Shown here: positions 34,412-42,356 of the stretch, one piece after another | Numbering within the stretch: position 1 is the first letter of the stretch | Layout: every line of letters starts with the position of its first letter | Origin: a bacterium | Lineage (GTDB): Bacteria; Bacillota; Clostridia; Lachnospirales; Lachnospiraceae | NCBI GenBank assembly: GCA_004562765.1 | Contig: SFRL01000033.1 | Span: 1-64,000 of the forward strand | Direction: 5' to 3' | DNA: 64,000 nt | The notes under the pieces: model-generated | Database searches by the model: none | Seen by the model: the letters and a program-made list of their open reading frames with translations, nothing else | Told to the model about the DNA's origin: nothing | Position numbers and translations under genes: made by a program

Positions 34412-35785
34412 ATGGATTACCATGAAATGATGGAACTGGGCGATGAGCTGGATCAGCAGTTTGACGAACTGGTGAAAAACTGTATGATCTCCGGTGCGAT
34501 CGATCAGGGACTTTACCAGAAATATGATGTAAAGAGAGGGCTTCGTGACTCGAACGGAAAGGGTGTTCTGACCGGACTGACGGAGATCTCAGATGTGTTG
34601 GCGACGCGCGTGGATGAAGATGGTGTCAGCCATCCGATCGACGGTGAGCTCTATTTCCAGGGAATCAATGTCGTTGATCTGATCGGTGGCAATGCGAAGA
34701 AACGGTTTATGTTTGAAGAGGCGACGTATCTGTTGCTCTTTGGCAAGCTGCCGAAAGAGGAGGAACTGGAGAGTTTTATTCAGATCCTGGGCAGTCTGCG
34801 GGAGCTTTCCAGTGAGTTTGTGCGCGATGTCATCATGAAAGCGCCGCCGGCGAATCTGATGAATGCGCTGCAGAAATGTATCGTGTTGCTGTATTCGTAT
34901 GATTCTGATCCGGATAACATATCGGTGGACAATGTGCTGCGCCAGTCGTTGCAGTTGATCGCAAAGATGCCGCTCATGGCAGTTTATTCCTATTATGCGT
35001 ACCGCCATTTCCGTCTGGAAAAAACGCTGCTTGTGCGTCCGCCCAAAAAAGATCTGTCCACAGCAGAAAATATTTTGTACATGCTTCGAAAGGATGGTAA
35101 TTATACCGATCTGGAGGCGCGGGTTCTCGATGTGGCACTGGTGCTTCACGCAGAGCATGGTGGTGGTAACAATTCCACCTTTACCAATCACGTGGTCACG
35201 TCCTCCGGTACGGATACATATTCTGCAGTGGCGGCTTCTATGTCTTCGCTGAAGGGACCGAAGCATGGTGGCGCGAACCTGAAGGTCATGCAGATGTTCG
35301 AGGATCTGCGCGCGAATTGCAACACATCAGACGAGGATTCGCTGACCGAATATCTGACTGCGATCCTTGATAAAAAGGCGTTTGACGGTGCAGGTCTGAT
35401 CTACGGTATGGGACATGCGGTCTATACGGATTCCGACCCGAGAGAGGTCATGCTGAAAAAATACGCAAAGCTCTTGTCACAGGCAAAGGGCATGGAGCGC
35501 GAGTTCGAGCTGTATGATACGGTGGAGCGTATTTCCGCAAACCTGATCGCCCAGCGTAGACATCTGTTCAAACCGATCTGCGCGAACGTGGATTTTTACA
35601 GCGGATTTGTATATACGATGCTCGGCATACCGACGGAGCTGTTTACACCGATCTTCGCGATCGCCCGTATCTCCGGCTGGAGTGCACACCGTCTGGAAGA
35701 GCTGGTAAACAAAGGAAAGATCATCCGTCCCGCATATCGTTACGTGGGCGAACACAGAGGCTATGCGCCTGTAGAGGACAGGTAA
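34412..35785 (+). CDS. gltA: Citrate synthase
   Basis: Condenses acetyl-CoA and oxaloacetate to citrate; in fermentative Clostridia this feeds 2-oxoglutarate and glutamate synthesis. 457 aa from ATG 34412 (AGGGAG 9 nt upstream); a TTG at 34403 is too close to that site. Active-site regions are present: His in LHAEHGGGNNSTF, His in GPKHGGANLKVM and GMGHAVYTDSDPRE, Asp in NVDFYSGFVYTMLGIP. The N-terminal extension of about 60 residues matches the larger clostridial enzymes. It has its own promoter and leader; no aconitase or isocitrate dehydrogenase gene follows. Confidence 0.94.
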   Translation: MDYHEMMELGDELDQQFDELVKNCMISGAIDQGLYQKYDVKRGLRDSNGKGVLTGLTEISDVLATRVDEDGVSHPIDGELYFQGINVVDLIGGNAKKRFMFEEATYLLLFGKLPKEEELESFIQILGSLRELSSEFVRDVIMKAPPANLMNALQKCIVLLYSYDSDPDNISVDNVLRQSLQLIAKMPLMAVYSYYAYRHFRLEKTLLVRPPKKDLSTAENILYMLRKDGNYTDLEARVLDVALVLHAEHGGGNNSTFTNHVVTSSGTDTYSAVAASMSSLKGPKHGGANLKVMQMFEDLRANCNTSDEDSLTEYLTAILDKKAFDGAGLIYGMGHAVYTDSDPREVMLKKYAKLLSQAKGMEREFELYDTVERISANLIAQRRHLFKPICANVDFYSGFVYTMLGIPTELFTPIFAIARISGWSAHRLEELVNKGKIIRPAYRYVGEHRGYAPVEDR

Positions 35786-35787
35786 AA

Positions 35788-35808
35788 TAACAGAATGAAA
35801 ATCTGTTA
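35788..35808 (+). promoter_or_regulatory. TAACAGA/TCTGTTA inverted repeat
   Basis: A perfect 7-bp inverted repeat with a 7-nt centre just after the citrate synthase stop. Its half-sites resemble those in the gntR promoter at 36035-36083, so it may be another site for that regulator or a simple 3' hairpin. Confidence 0.35.
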
Positions 35809-35849
35809 AATGAATAGCATTTATATCGTAAAAGAATAAGAAGAAATGT

Positions 35850-36015
35850 GACAGCACAAATACCCTGGTAGGATATTTATGCGACCGGTACACGCGGAAA
35901 TAACATGGTTATTTCTATACCACGGCAGCAGAGAACATCTGTTTTTGATGGTTCTCTGTGCCGCCTCGCGTGATTCCCGGGAAGCATAACGATCCTACCA
36001 GGGTATTGTGCTGTC
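35850..36015 (+). ncRNA. 166-nt highly structured element (candidate RNA or MITE)
   Basis: The two ends (35850-35874 and 35992-36015) are complementary over 24 bp with a single bulged A. Inside, further helices pair TTATGC/GCATAA, CCGG/CCGG and CACGCG/CGCGTG, leading to a three-way junction with hairpin GAAATAAC/GTTATTTC and a second hairpin CGGCA-AGAGAAC/GTTCTCT-TGCCG. A T-rich stretch follows about 10 nt after the stem. It contains no plausible ORF. It does not match a class I can name. Candidates are a non-coding RNA, a large terminator for citrate synthase, or a small inverted-repeat transposable element. Confidence 0.6.
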
Positions 36016-36034
36016 AGAGTATATTTTTTATATA

Positions 36035-36083
36035 TAACAGTATAAAACAGTTGACGACAGTTATAATCTGTTATATACTGTTA
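36035..36083 (+). promoter_or_regulatory. Promoter and operator of the GntR-ABC operon
   Basis: TTGACG (36051-36056), 17 nt, TATACT (36074-36079). TAACAGTATA (36035-36044) and TATACTGTTA (36074-36083) form a perfect 10-bp inverted repeat flanking the -35 box and covering the -10 box, with more ACAG/CTGT half-sites between. This layout fits autorepression by the YtrA-type GntR protein encoded next. Confidence 0.7.
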
Positions 36084-36102
36084 ACTGAGGGAGGAACTCA
36101 AT

Positions 36103-36474
36103 ATGCATATTATCATCAATCATTCATCCATGACTCCTATTTACGAGCAGGTCATGGACCAGATCAAGACGTTGATCGTACATGGTGAACTGACGGCGGA
36201 CACTTGCCTTCCCTCTGTGCGTGCACTGTCAGCAGAACTGAAGATCAGTGCACTGACAGTAAAAAAAGCCTATGACAATCTGGAAGCAGAGGGCTTTGTC
36301 GTCACGGTACACGGAAAAGGCACATTTGTATCAGCCGCCAATCAGCAGTTTTTGAAGGAAGAACAGAAAAAAGAGGTGGAACAGGATCTGGAATCCGCGA
36401 TCGAAAAAGGGCGTAGATGCGGTCTTTCCGATGAGGAGATCCGGGAACTGTTTGATCTGATTATGGAGGAGTAA
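36103..36474 (+). CDS. GntR-family regulator, YtrA subfamily
   Basis: 123 aa. An N-terminal winged helix (PIYEQVMDQIKTLIVHGELTADTCLPSVRALS, then ISALTVKKAYDNLEAEGFV, about 8-75) is followed by a short helical C-terminus without a ligand-binding domain, the form of the YtrA subfamily. Such regulators repress adjacent ABC exporter operons involved in response to cell-wall antibiotics or stress. GGAGG precedes the start, and the ABC ATPase gene begins 2 nt after its stop, so all three genes are one operon. Confidence 0.93.
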   Translation: MHIIINHSSMTPIYEQVMDQIKTLIVHGELTADTCLPSVRALSAELKISALTVKKAYDNLEAEGFVVTVHGKGTFVSAANQQFLKEEQKKEVEQDLESAIEKGRRCGLSDEEIRELFDLIMEE

Positions 36475-36476
36475 CA

Positions 36477-37325
36477 ATGCTGAACATCGATCATGTAGTA
36501 AAAAATTACAGTGACTTCCGGCTGGATGTCACAATGGAAGTAAAACCCGGCTGCATCACCGGACTCGTCGGACGAAACGGAGCGGGAAAGAGCACGACAT
36601 TTAAGGCGATCCTGGATCTTGTCTGCCCGGAAAGCGGCAGTGTACAGGTGTTTGGAACAGACAGCAGGCATCTGGGCGCAAAGGAGCGGGAAGAACTGGG
36701 CGTGGTTCTGGCGGACTCCGGTTTTAGTGAGTATTTGACAGTCAGGGACATCGACAGTATTTTAAAGACGATGTATCGAAAATACGACAGCGAATATTTT
36801 CTTGAGCAGTGTGCACGGCTGGGGCTGTCCACAGATAAAAAGGTGAAGGAATTCTCCACCGGAATGAAGGCAAAGCTGAAGGTTCTGGTGGCGCTTAGCC
36901 ATGACGCAAAACTGCTCATCTTGGATGAGCCGACCGTCGGACTGGATGTGGCGATGCGGGAGGAACTGCTGGATCTGCTGCGGGATTATATGAAGGCAGA
37001 TGAGGATCGGTCAATCCTGATCAGTTCACATATCGCGACGGATCTGGAGGGATTGTGCGATGACATCTATATGATCAATAACGGTTCTATCGTACTGCAC
37101 GAGGAGACAGATGTGCTGTTGTCCTCCTATGCAGTACTGAAGATGGATGCCGCGCAGTATGAGAAGATCGACAAAAAATACATTTTACAGACGAAGAAGG
37201 AAGCCTTTGGCTACAGCTGCCTGACGAATCAGAAGCATTTTTATGCAGAAAATTATCCGCAGCTCGTTGTGGAGCAGAGCGGCATCGATGATCTGATCTT
37301 GTTTATGATAGGAGGGGAAGCATAA
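36477..37325 (+). CDS. ABC transporter ATP-binding protein
   Basis: 282 aa. Walker A GRNGAGKSTT (about 32-41), Q-loop replaced region LVCPE, signature FSTGMKAKLKVLVALSHDAKLLILDEPTVGLD (the LSGGQ position reads FSTGM, as often in YtrB/CcmA-type exporters), and the H-loop ISSHIATDLE. A short C-terminal regulatory tail of about 60 residues follows. It energises the permease encoded downstream. Its stop codon overlaps the permease start, showing translational coupling. Confidence 0.95.
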   Translation: MLNIDHVVKNYSDFRLDVTMEVKPGCITGLVGRNGAGKSTTFKAILDLVCPESGSVQVFGTDSRHLGAKEREELGVVLADSGFSEYLTVRDIDSILKTMYRKYDSEYFLEQCARLGLSTDKKVKEFSTGMKAKLKVLVALSHDAKLLILDEPTVGLDVAMREELLDLLRDYMKADEDRSILISSHIATDLEGLCDDIYMINNGSIVLHEETDVLLSSYAVLKMDAAQYEKIDKKYILQTKKEAFGYSCLTNQKHFYAENYPQLVVEQSGIDDLILFMIGGEA

Positions 37326-37975
37326 TGCGTGGATTGTTGGAAAAAGATTTCAGACTGTTAAAGGGACAGAAAAATTTCTTTCTGCTCATTCTGGTCATAA
37401 CGGTTCTTTTGAGTTTGAATTCAGAGAATAACTTTGCAGTGACATACCTGACGTTTATCGCCGGTTTTCTGACGATCAGTTCTTTTGGCTATGATGACAA
37501 CGGAAACTGCATGCCGTTTTTGATGACGCTTCCGGTGAGCAGAATGCTGTATGTAAAGTCCAAGTATCTGCTTGGTTTCCTGTTAACGTTCATCGGATGG
37601 CTGGCAGGAATGGTGATCAGCGTGATCACTGCGCTATTGCACAAAGCACCGCCGACAGCGGACGCAGTGCTGTTTCAACTTGCGTGGGTATTTTTGTGGA
37701 TGATCATGTTGTCCTTTGTGCTTCCGATGTTATTTAAGTTCGGAGCAGAGAAGGGAAGAATGGCAACACTTGCCATGATGCTTGTTTTTATGGCTATTGT
37801 TTTTGCATTTACGAAGCTGGCGGAAGGAATGGGCATGGATATGGATGCATGTCTGAATGCGCTGGCCGGTCAGCAGATCATTGTTTTAGTTGTCGGATTG
37901 GCGGTTGTCGCACTTATTTTAGTCTTGATTTCTTATTTTATTTCTGTAAAAATAGTACAGAAAAAGGAATACTAA
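37325..37975 (+). CDS. ABC-2 type membrane permease
   Basis: 216 aa with about six hydrophobic helices and a positively charged N-terminus (MRGLLEKDFRLLKGQKN) that follows the ABC-2 pattern; the loop NGNCMPFLMTLPVSRMLYVKSKY is the conserved cytoplasmic coupling region of these permeases. With the ATPase it would export a peptide, antibiotic or lipid. No immunity or biosynthesis gene nearby reveals the substrate. Confidence 0.9.
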   Translation: MRGLLEKDFRLLKGQKNFFLLILVITVLLSLNSENNFAVTYLTFIAGFLTISSFGYDDNGNCMPFLMTLPVSRMLYVKSKYLLGFLLTFIGWLAGMVISVITALLHKAPPTADAVLFQLAWVFLWMIMLSFVLPMLFKFGAEKGRMATLAMMLVFMAIVFAFTKLAEGMGMDMDACLNALAGQQIIVLVVGLAVVALILVLISYFISVKIVQKKEY

Positions 37976-38002
37976 GGTGTATGTGACACACGATCGGAGG
38001 AA

Positions 38003-38377
38003 ATGAACTTGAAAAAGATCTTGTTTTATCAGATCAAGGGCGAAAAGAGAAAACAATTAAAGAAGGTCTGCACAGATCTGTCAATCGAAATAGTGGTTGT
38101 CTCTCCGGCAGAATACGGAGAACCTGTCGGTGCGCTGGCAGGTTTTCCGGGTATGAGAAAGCAGGGAAGAGGATGTACAGGAGCCGGTGTGACCGGGGAG
38201 ATGCTGGTGTTTGCCGGAATGAATGATGAGGCGTTGGATGAATTTCTGAATGCCTGCAAAGCTGAGGCAATCGTGCCGATCGCGTGTAAGGCGATCCTCA
38301 CACCGCACAACGCCGGATGGAGCGGTGAGCGACTTTACACGGAGCTTGTGAAGGAACATCAGACTATGCATGGGTGA
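38003..38377 (+). CDS. DUF3783 domain protein
   Basis: 124 aa from ATG 38003 with CGGAGG upstream. The C-terminal half (MLVFAGMNDEALDEFLNACKAE, then PIACKAILTPHNAGWSGERLYTELVKEH) matches the DUF3783 family, small cytoplasmic proteins of Clostridia with no known function. It has the FPGM-type central loop with a possible metal-binding CTG. It is 27 nt after the ABC operon and may be co-transcribed. No membrane segments. Confidence 0.8.
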   Translation: MNLKKILFYQIKGEKRKQLKKVCTDLSIEIVVVSPAEYGEPVGALAGFPGMRKQGRGCTGAGVTGEMLVFAGMNDEALDEFLNACKAEAIVPIACKAILTPHNAGWSGERLYTELVKEHQTMHG

Positions 38378-38454
38378 TAGATCCGGCATTATCTGGGAAG
38401 ACGGATCTAAAATTTACAGTAGCAATCCATGATCTTCCGTGGTAGACTATACGC

Positions 38455-39090
38455 ATGGACATGAACATTCTGGGATTTTATGCAAATACGAAAATGCTGG
38501 AGCAGGAGGAAATGTTCCGGCATTTTTTGTGCAGTTTATCAAAAGAGCGGCAACAGAAAATTGAGGCAATGAAGGCAGAGTGCGGCAGGCGCAGTTCACT
38601 GGGCGCGTGGGCACTGCTGGATTACGGTTTACAGCAGTTGTATGGCTTGCGCGAGCGGGAGATCACCATTGCATACGGTGCACACGGAAAGCCTTATGTG
38701 AAAGACAGGCCGGATATCCATTTTAACCTTTCTCATTCCGGAGACTATGTGCTGGCAGCCTTTGCGCCGGTGGAGATCGGCTGCGACATACAACAGACCA
38801 CGCAGGGAACGAGAAATGAGCGGATCGCAGTGCGCTTTTTCACGGAAGAGGAGCAGCAGGCTCTCGTGGCGGGTATGGATTTTTACCGCATCTGGGCGCG
38901 CAAGGAGAGCTATATCAAATGTACAGGCGAGGGTATGGTGTGCGATCTGCGGTCGTTTTCGGTGGTAGAGGAAAAAAGGGCGCACTTTGCAGAGCATACC
39001 CTGCCGGGCTATGCCATGGCAGTCTGCTTTGAAAATGCGGTGCATCCGGTTGTTTGGAAAGAAGTAGTTTTAGAGGAATTAAAGAGGTAA
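38455..39090 (+). CDS. 4'-phosphopantetheinyl transferase (Sfp type)
   Basis: 211 aa. Transfers the phosphopantetheine arm of CoA to carrier proteins. The family motifs are clear: GKPYVKDRPDIHFNLSHSGD (about 76-95), EIGCDIQ (Mg2+-binding Asp) and FYRIWARKESYIKCTGEGM (about 142-160). The length is that of Sfp/Gsp-like enzymes for secondary metabolism or fatty-acid carriers. No non-ribosomal peptide or polyketide synthase is in this window, so its carrier protein is elsewhere. Start could be ATG 38455 or 38461; neither has a clear ribosome binding site. Confidence 0.9.
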   Translation: MDMNILGFYANTKMLEQEEMFRHFLCSLSKERQQKIEAMKAECGRRSSLGAWALLDYGLQQLYGLREREITIAYGAHGKPYVKDRPDIHFNLSHSGDYVLAAFAPVEIGCDIQQTTQGTRNERIAVRFFTEEEQQALVAGMDFYRIWARKESYIKCTGEGMVCDLRSFSVVEEKRAHFAEHTLPGYAMAVCFENAVHPVVWKEVVLEELKR

Positions 39091-39096
39091 AAAGCA

Positions 39097-39582
39097 ATGG
39101 CAAAACAAAAGGAAGTAAAGACAAATGCGATGCGTATCTTAGAGCGGATGAAGATCCCGTTTACGCATCTGACCTATGAGTGCAAGGAGTTTGAGGACGG
39201 CATCCAGATCGCGGACATGCTGGGGCTGCCCCATGAAAAAGTATACAAGACACTTGTGACCGTGGGAGCCAGCAAGAATTATTTTGTGTTCGTTATCCCC
39301 ATCGAGGCGGAGCTGGATCTGAAGGCGGCGGCGCGTTCCGTTGGAGAAAAATCCGTGGCAATGATCCACGTCAAGGAGATCAACCAGATCACAGGCTATA
39401 TCCGCGGGGGCTGTACAGCCATCGGCATGAAAAAGCAGTATGTGACCCGGGTGGATGCATCGGCTGAGGCGCTGAAGGCGATCATCGTCAGCGGCGGCAG
39501 GATCGGATCCCAGATCGAACTGGCTCCGGCGGACTTACTGCGGGCGGCAGACGCGGAGTATGCGGATATCACGATGAAGTAG
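39097..39582 (+). CDS. ybaK: Cys-tRNA(Pro)/Cys-tRNA(Cys) deacylase YbaK
   Basis: 161 aa of the YbaK/EbsC family, which hydrolyses cysteine mischarged on tRNA-Pro in trans. Conserved blocks are KTNAMRILERMKIPF, VYKTLVTVGASKNYFVFVIP, the LDLKAAAR helix and GYIRGGCTAIGMKKQY, including the invariant glycine-rich loop. It begins 6 nt after the transferase gene and is probably in the same transcript, ended by the bidirectional terminator that follows. Confidence 0.94.
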   Translation: MAKQKEVKTNAMRILERMKIPFTHLTYECKEFEDGIQIADMLGLPHEKVYKTLVTVGASKNYFVFVIPIEAELDLKAAARSVGEKSVAMIHVKEINQITGYIRGGCTAIGMKKQYVTRVDASAEALKAIIVSGGRIGSQIELAPADLLRAADAEYADITMK

Positions 39583-39585
39583 AGC

Positions 39586-39616
39586 AAAAAAAGAACACCG
39601 TTGAGGTGTTCTTTTT
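39586..39616 (+). terminator. Bidirectional terminator between ybaK and the PAP2 gene
   Basis: AAAAAGAACACC pairs with GGTGTTCTTTTT around a 5-nt loop; A-rich on one side and T-rich on the other, it can serve both convergent genes. Confidence 0.9.
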
Positions 39617-39630
39617 GCATGTATAAATAT

Positions 39631-40338
39631 TTACCACTGTACATCCTTGTATTTTCTGCGAAGCCGTCTGGTCTCCCTGTAATTGCGAAAGCGCTCCATG
39701 GCATTTTCGGGAGCCTTGCCGTAGGCGATGGGGTAGAGCACCAGTGCCATCAGCAGTGCGGTCATCACGTCGAAGACGGAGTGTTGTTTGATGAATACGG
39801 TTGCTAAGATGATACTGCACATCAGGGTGAAGGAACCGTATTTGACCAGCTTGTTGTCGCGGAGATTCTCGCTTCGGGTCAGCGCGATATGTGCGCCGAT
39901 GGAATTGAACACGTGAATGCTCGGAAACAGATTGGTCGCCGTATCCGTTGACCACAGCCAGCGCACGATCTGATCAAAAATGCCGCTGCCGAGTGTGACG
40001 CCATAGCGCATGTAGTGTCCGTTCGGGTACACCGTGGATACAATGAGAAAGATGGTCATACCTGTAAACAGGAAGGCACATGAGCGCAGATATTCCTGCT
40101 GGTCATGCAGATAGGTATAGCAAAATGCGACTGCTACATACCCGAACCACAAGAAGTACGGGATACAGAAAGCGGAAACAAACGGGATCGCGTCATCCAG
40201 TTCCATATGTATCACATGGAAATGTTTGGTCACGTGATTTTCCAGGTAGGCAAACCAGGGCAGATAGATGAGCCAGTATGCCTGCAGTAAAAGGTAACGG
40301 TTTTTATAAATGAAATCTTTTAAATTGTGTGTTCTCAT
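39631..40338 (-). CDS. PAP2-family membrane phosphatase
   Basis: 235 aa from ATG 40338 on the minus strand; upstream in-frame codons to 40467 look non-coding. Five or six membrane helices are visible. The PAP2 (phosphatidic acid phosphatase type 2) motifs are partly kept: NLFPSIHVFNSIGAHIAL contains the catalytic PSIH, and FIKQHSVFDVMTALL contains the third motif histidine and aspartate. Members act on lipid or undecaprenyl phosphates at the membrane face. A positively charged tail (RFRNYRETRRLRRKYK) ends the protein. GAGG about 12 nt upstream serves as ribosome binding site. Confidence 0.88.
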   Translation of the reverse strand: MRTHNLKDFIYKNRYLLLQAYWLIYLPWFAYLENHVTKHFHVIHMELDDAIPFVSAFCIPYFLWFGYVAVAFCYTYLHDQQEYLRSCAFLFTGMTIFLIVSTVYPNGHYMRYGVTLGSGIFDQIVRWLWSTDTATNLFPSIHVFNSIGAHIALTRSENLRDNKLVKYGSFTLMCSIILATVFIKQHSVFDVMTALLMALVLYPIAYGKAPENAMERFRNYRETRRLRRKYKDVQW

Positions 40339-40516
40339 GACTGATATTCCTCGTGTTTTGAATCTGGAACAATCCCTTGAACTGTCTGAAGTCCCGGACA
40401 TTTGAAATTTCCAACAATATTGATATATTAGCACATGCGTTTTTTGAAAACAATAAATCCACCCCAAAAAATAGCAACAAAAATAAACCCGGTACCGAAG
40501 TATTATATGGTCAAAA

Positions 40517-40545
40517 TTGATAATTCATGTGCCTACAGATACTAT
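40517..40545 (+). promoter_or_regulatory. Probable promoter of the first GH43 gene
   Basis: TTGATA (40517-40522), 17 nt, TACTAT (40540-40545). The 312-nt gap between the PAP2 gene and this GH43 gene holds otherwise only AT-rich DNA and a small inverted repeat (ACTTGT/ACAAGT at 40562-40587). Confidence 0.5.
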
Positions 40546-40650
40546 AACGGGTAAAAAAACAACTTGTCTTCAAATACATACAAGTCGTAGGATAAAGAAA
40601 ATGAGATTGAAAGTTGCATGTGCCCAAAAAGAAAGATCAGGAGAAGACAT

Positions 40651-42213
40651 ATGCAAACAAAAAAATGGAAGAAAACGTATATGACGGTGTTGCCGCTGCT
40701 GGCAGCAACGCTGATTTTTACATCCTGTGGCACGAGTGAGCCGCAGGAGATCGCACTGGAAAAGACACCGGGCGCAAACCCGATGGTGGGAGACAGTGAC
40801 ACGGGAGATTATATTTACGGCGGAGATCCGTCGGTGTTGGTAGACGGAGATACGGTCTATCTGTATACCGGACATGATGCGTCCACGGATGAGCAGGTGG
40901 AGAAGGCAATCTACATGATCCCGGAATACCTGTGCTATTCGTCTACAGATCTCATCAACTGGAAACCGGAAGGAACGGTGATGACGATGGATACCGTGGA
41001 GTGGGCGAAGGATGACACGGCGGCATGGGCAAGTCAGGTGGAAAAGTACGGGGATCACTATTACCTGTATTACTGCAGCTGGGATAAGACCGGTAAGCAG
41101 TCCATCGGCGTGGCAGTGTCAGACAGCCCCACCGGAACTTTTACGGATATTGGCGAACCGTTGGTGCGCGGTTCGGTCACAAAGCCCCAACTGTCCACCT
41201 TCAACGACATCGATCCCACCGTCTGGGTGGAGACGGATGAAAGCGGAGAGGAACACCGTTATCTGGCGTGGGGAAATGGCATGTTTTTCGTCTGTGAGCT
41301 GAATGAGGACATGATTTCCGTGAAGGACATGAACGGAGATGGCAAGATCACCAGCGGCACTTCCTTCGAAGATGCGGACATCATGTATCAGCAGAAGGGT
41401 CTGGAAAACTACACGGAAGCGCCGTGGCTCTACCGCAGATCGGATGAAAACGGCGATCATTACGGCGACTATTATCTGTTCTATGCCCACGGCTGGCGGG
41501 AGTCTATGGCATATGCGACCACGGATGACCTGACGGGCGGGGAGTGGAAGTTTGGAAACGTGATCATGTATCCGACCTCCACCTCTAACACGAATCACAT
41601 GGCAGTATTTGATTTTAAAGGAAAGACGTATTTTGTATATCACAACGGCTCATTGCCCGGCGGCAACGGTTATCGCCGGAGCGCCTGCATTACGGAACTG
41701 AATTTTAACGAGGACGGCAGCATTGATTGTTTCGAGGAGACTTCAGCGGGACTTTCCGGTACCGTGACGGAACTGGCTCTGGCGGACGGTACACGGATCG
41801 AGCACGAGGGCTTTGTCAACTCGCCTGCAGACACGGACTATCCGATGCGCAAAGTGGCGCTGGGAAGCGGCATCGGCGATCTTCCGACGGACGGTCAATG
41901 GGTGCTGATGAAGGGAAAGGCGGATCCGGCGAAGGAGGCATATGTCTCTATTCAGTCCGAGAATAAGTCCGGATTGTATCTGACTGCGAAAAAGGATGGT
42001 TCGGTTGTCCTTTCGCAGGACATTGACGGCTCTGAGTCCTTTGCGACGGCACAGACCTTCCGCAGCATGACCGGACTTGGCGATAAAGAAGGTGTGTCCT
42101 TTGAGAGTGTCAAATTTCCGGGACAGTATCTCACGCTGAAGGACGGGGCGCTTACGTTGACCGAAGGAGCGGATGCAGACAGCTGCACTTTTTTTCCGGA
42201 TCAGGCACGATGA
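40651..42213 (+). CDS. GH43-family arabinan-degrading lipoprotein with C-terminal sugar-binding domain
   Basis: 520 aa from ATG 40651 (AGGAGAAG upstream). A lipoprotein signal peptide ends at FTSC (Cys about 30), so the enzyme sits on the outer face of the cell membrane. The five-bladed propeller of GH43 covers about 50-360, with catalytic residues in GGDPSVLVDG (base Asp), FNDIDPTVWVETD (Asp) and YTEAPWLYRR (Glu acid). The last 140 residues (YVSIQSENKSGLYLTAKKDG, FPGQYLTLKDGAL) resemble an AbfB or beta-trefoil arabinose-binding module. It probably releases arabinose from arabinan or arabinoxylan side chains. Confidence 0.9.
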   Translation: MQTKKWKKTYMTVLPLLAATLIFTSCGTSEPQEIALEKTPGANPMVGDSDTGDYIYGGDPSVLVDGDTVYLYTGHDASTDEQVEKAIYMIPEYLCYSSTDLINWKPEGTVMTMDTVEWAKDDTAAWASQVEKYGDHYYLYYCSWDKTGKQSIGVAVSDSPTGTFTDIGEPLVRGSVTKPQLSTFNDIDPTVWVETDESGEEHRYLAWGNGMFFVCELNEDMISVKDMNGDGKITSGTSFEDADIMYQQKGLENYTEAPWLYRRSDENGDHYGDYYLFYAHGWRESMAYATTDDLTGGEWKFGNVIMYPTSTSNTNHMAVFDFKGKTYFVYHNGSLPGGNGYRRSACITELNFNEDGSIDCFEETSAGLSGTVTELALADGTRIEHEGFVNSPADTDYPMRKVALGSGIGDLPTDGQWVLMKGKADPAKEAYVSIQSENKSGLYLTAKKDGSVVLSQDIDGSESFATAQTFRSMTGLGDKEGVSFESVKFPGQYLTLKDGALTLTEGADADSCTFFPDQAR

Positions 42214-42275
42214 GAGTATCAAACAGCTAAATTTTGATAAATAGTAAAATATTTTAATAATATGTAAAATAAATA

Positions 42276-42304
42276 TTGTATTACCTCCTGTTATCTGATA
42301 CAAT
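42276..42304 (+). promoter_or_regulatory. Promoter of the endo-arabinanase gene
   Basis: TTGTAT (42276-42281), 17 nt, TACAAT (42299-42304), in very AT-rich DNA. Confidence 0.65.
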
Positions 42305-42350
42305 GAGTGCAAGTATTGCTGGGCGAAATCAAAATCAAATAACAGGAGGC
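42284..42350 (+). repeat. Perfect inverted repeat flanking promoter -10 and leader
   Basis: CCTCCTGTTAT (42284-42294, inside the promoter spacer) and ATAACAGGAGG (42340-42350, the Shine-Dalgarno) are exact inverted copies, 45 nt apart. It may be an operator, a recombination site for a small invertible segment, or coincidence. Confidence 0.5.
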
Positions 42351-42356
42351 TTTTTA

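Noticed and set aside
35850..36015. 6S RNA
   Set aside because: The element has a three-way junction and nearly continuous pairing, without the large central open bubble that defines 6S RNA, and no clear promoter at its 5' end.
38380..38412. AGATCCG/CGGATCT inverted repeat after the DUF3783 gene as a terminator
   Set aside because: The stem is only 7 bp with a 16-nt loop and there is no T-run after it.
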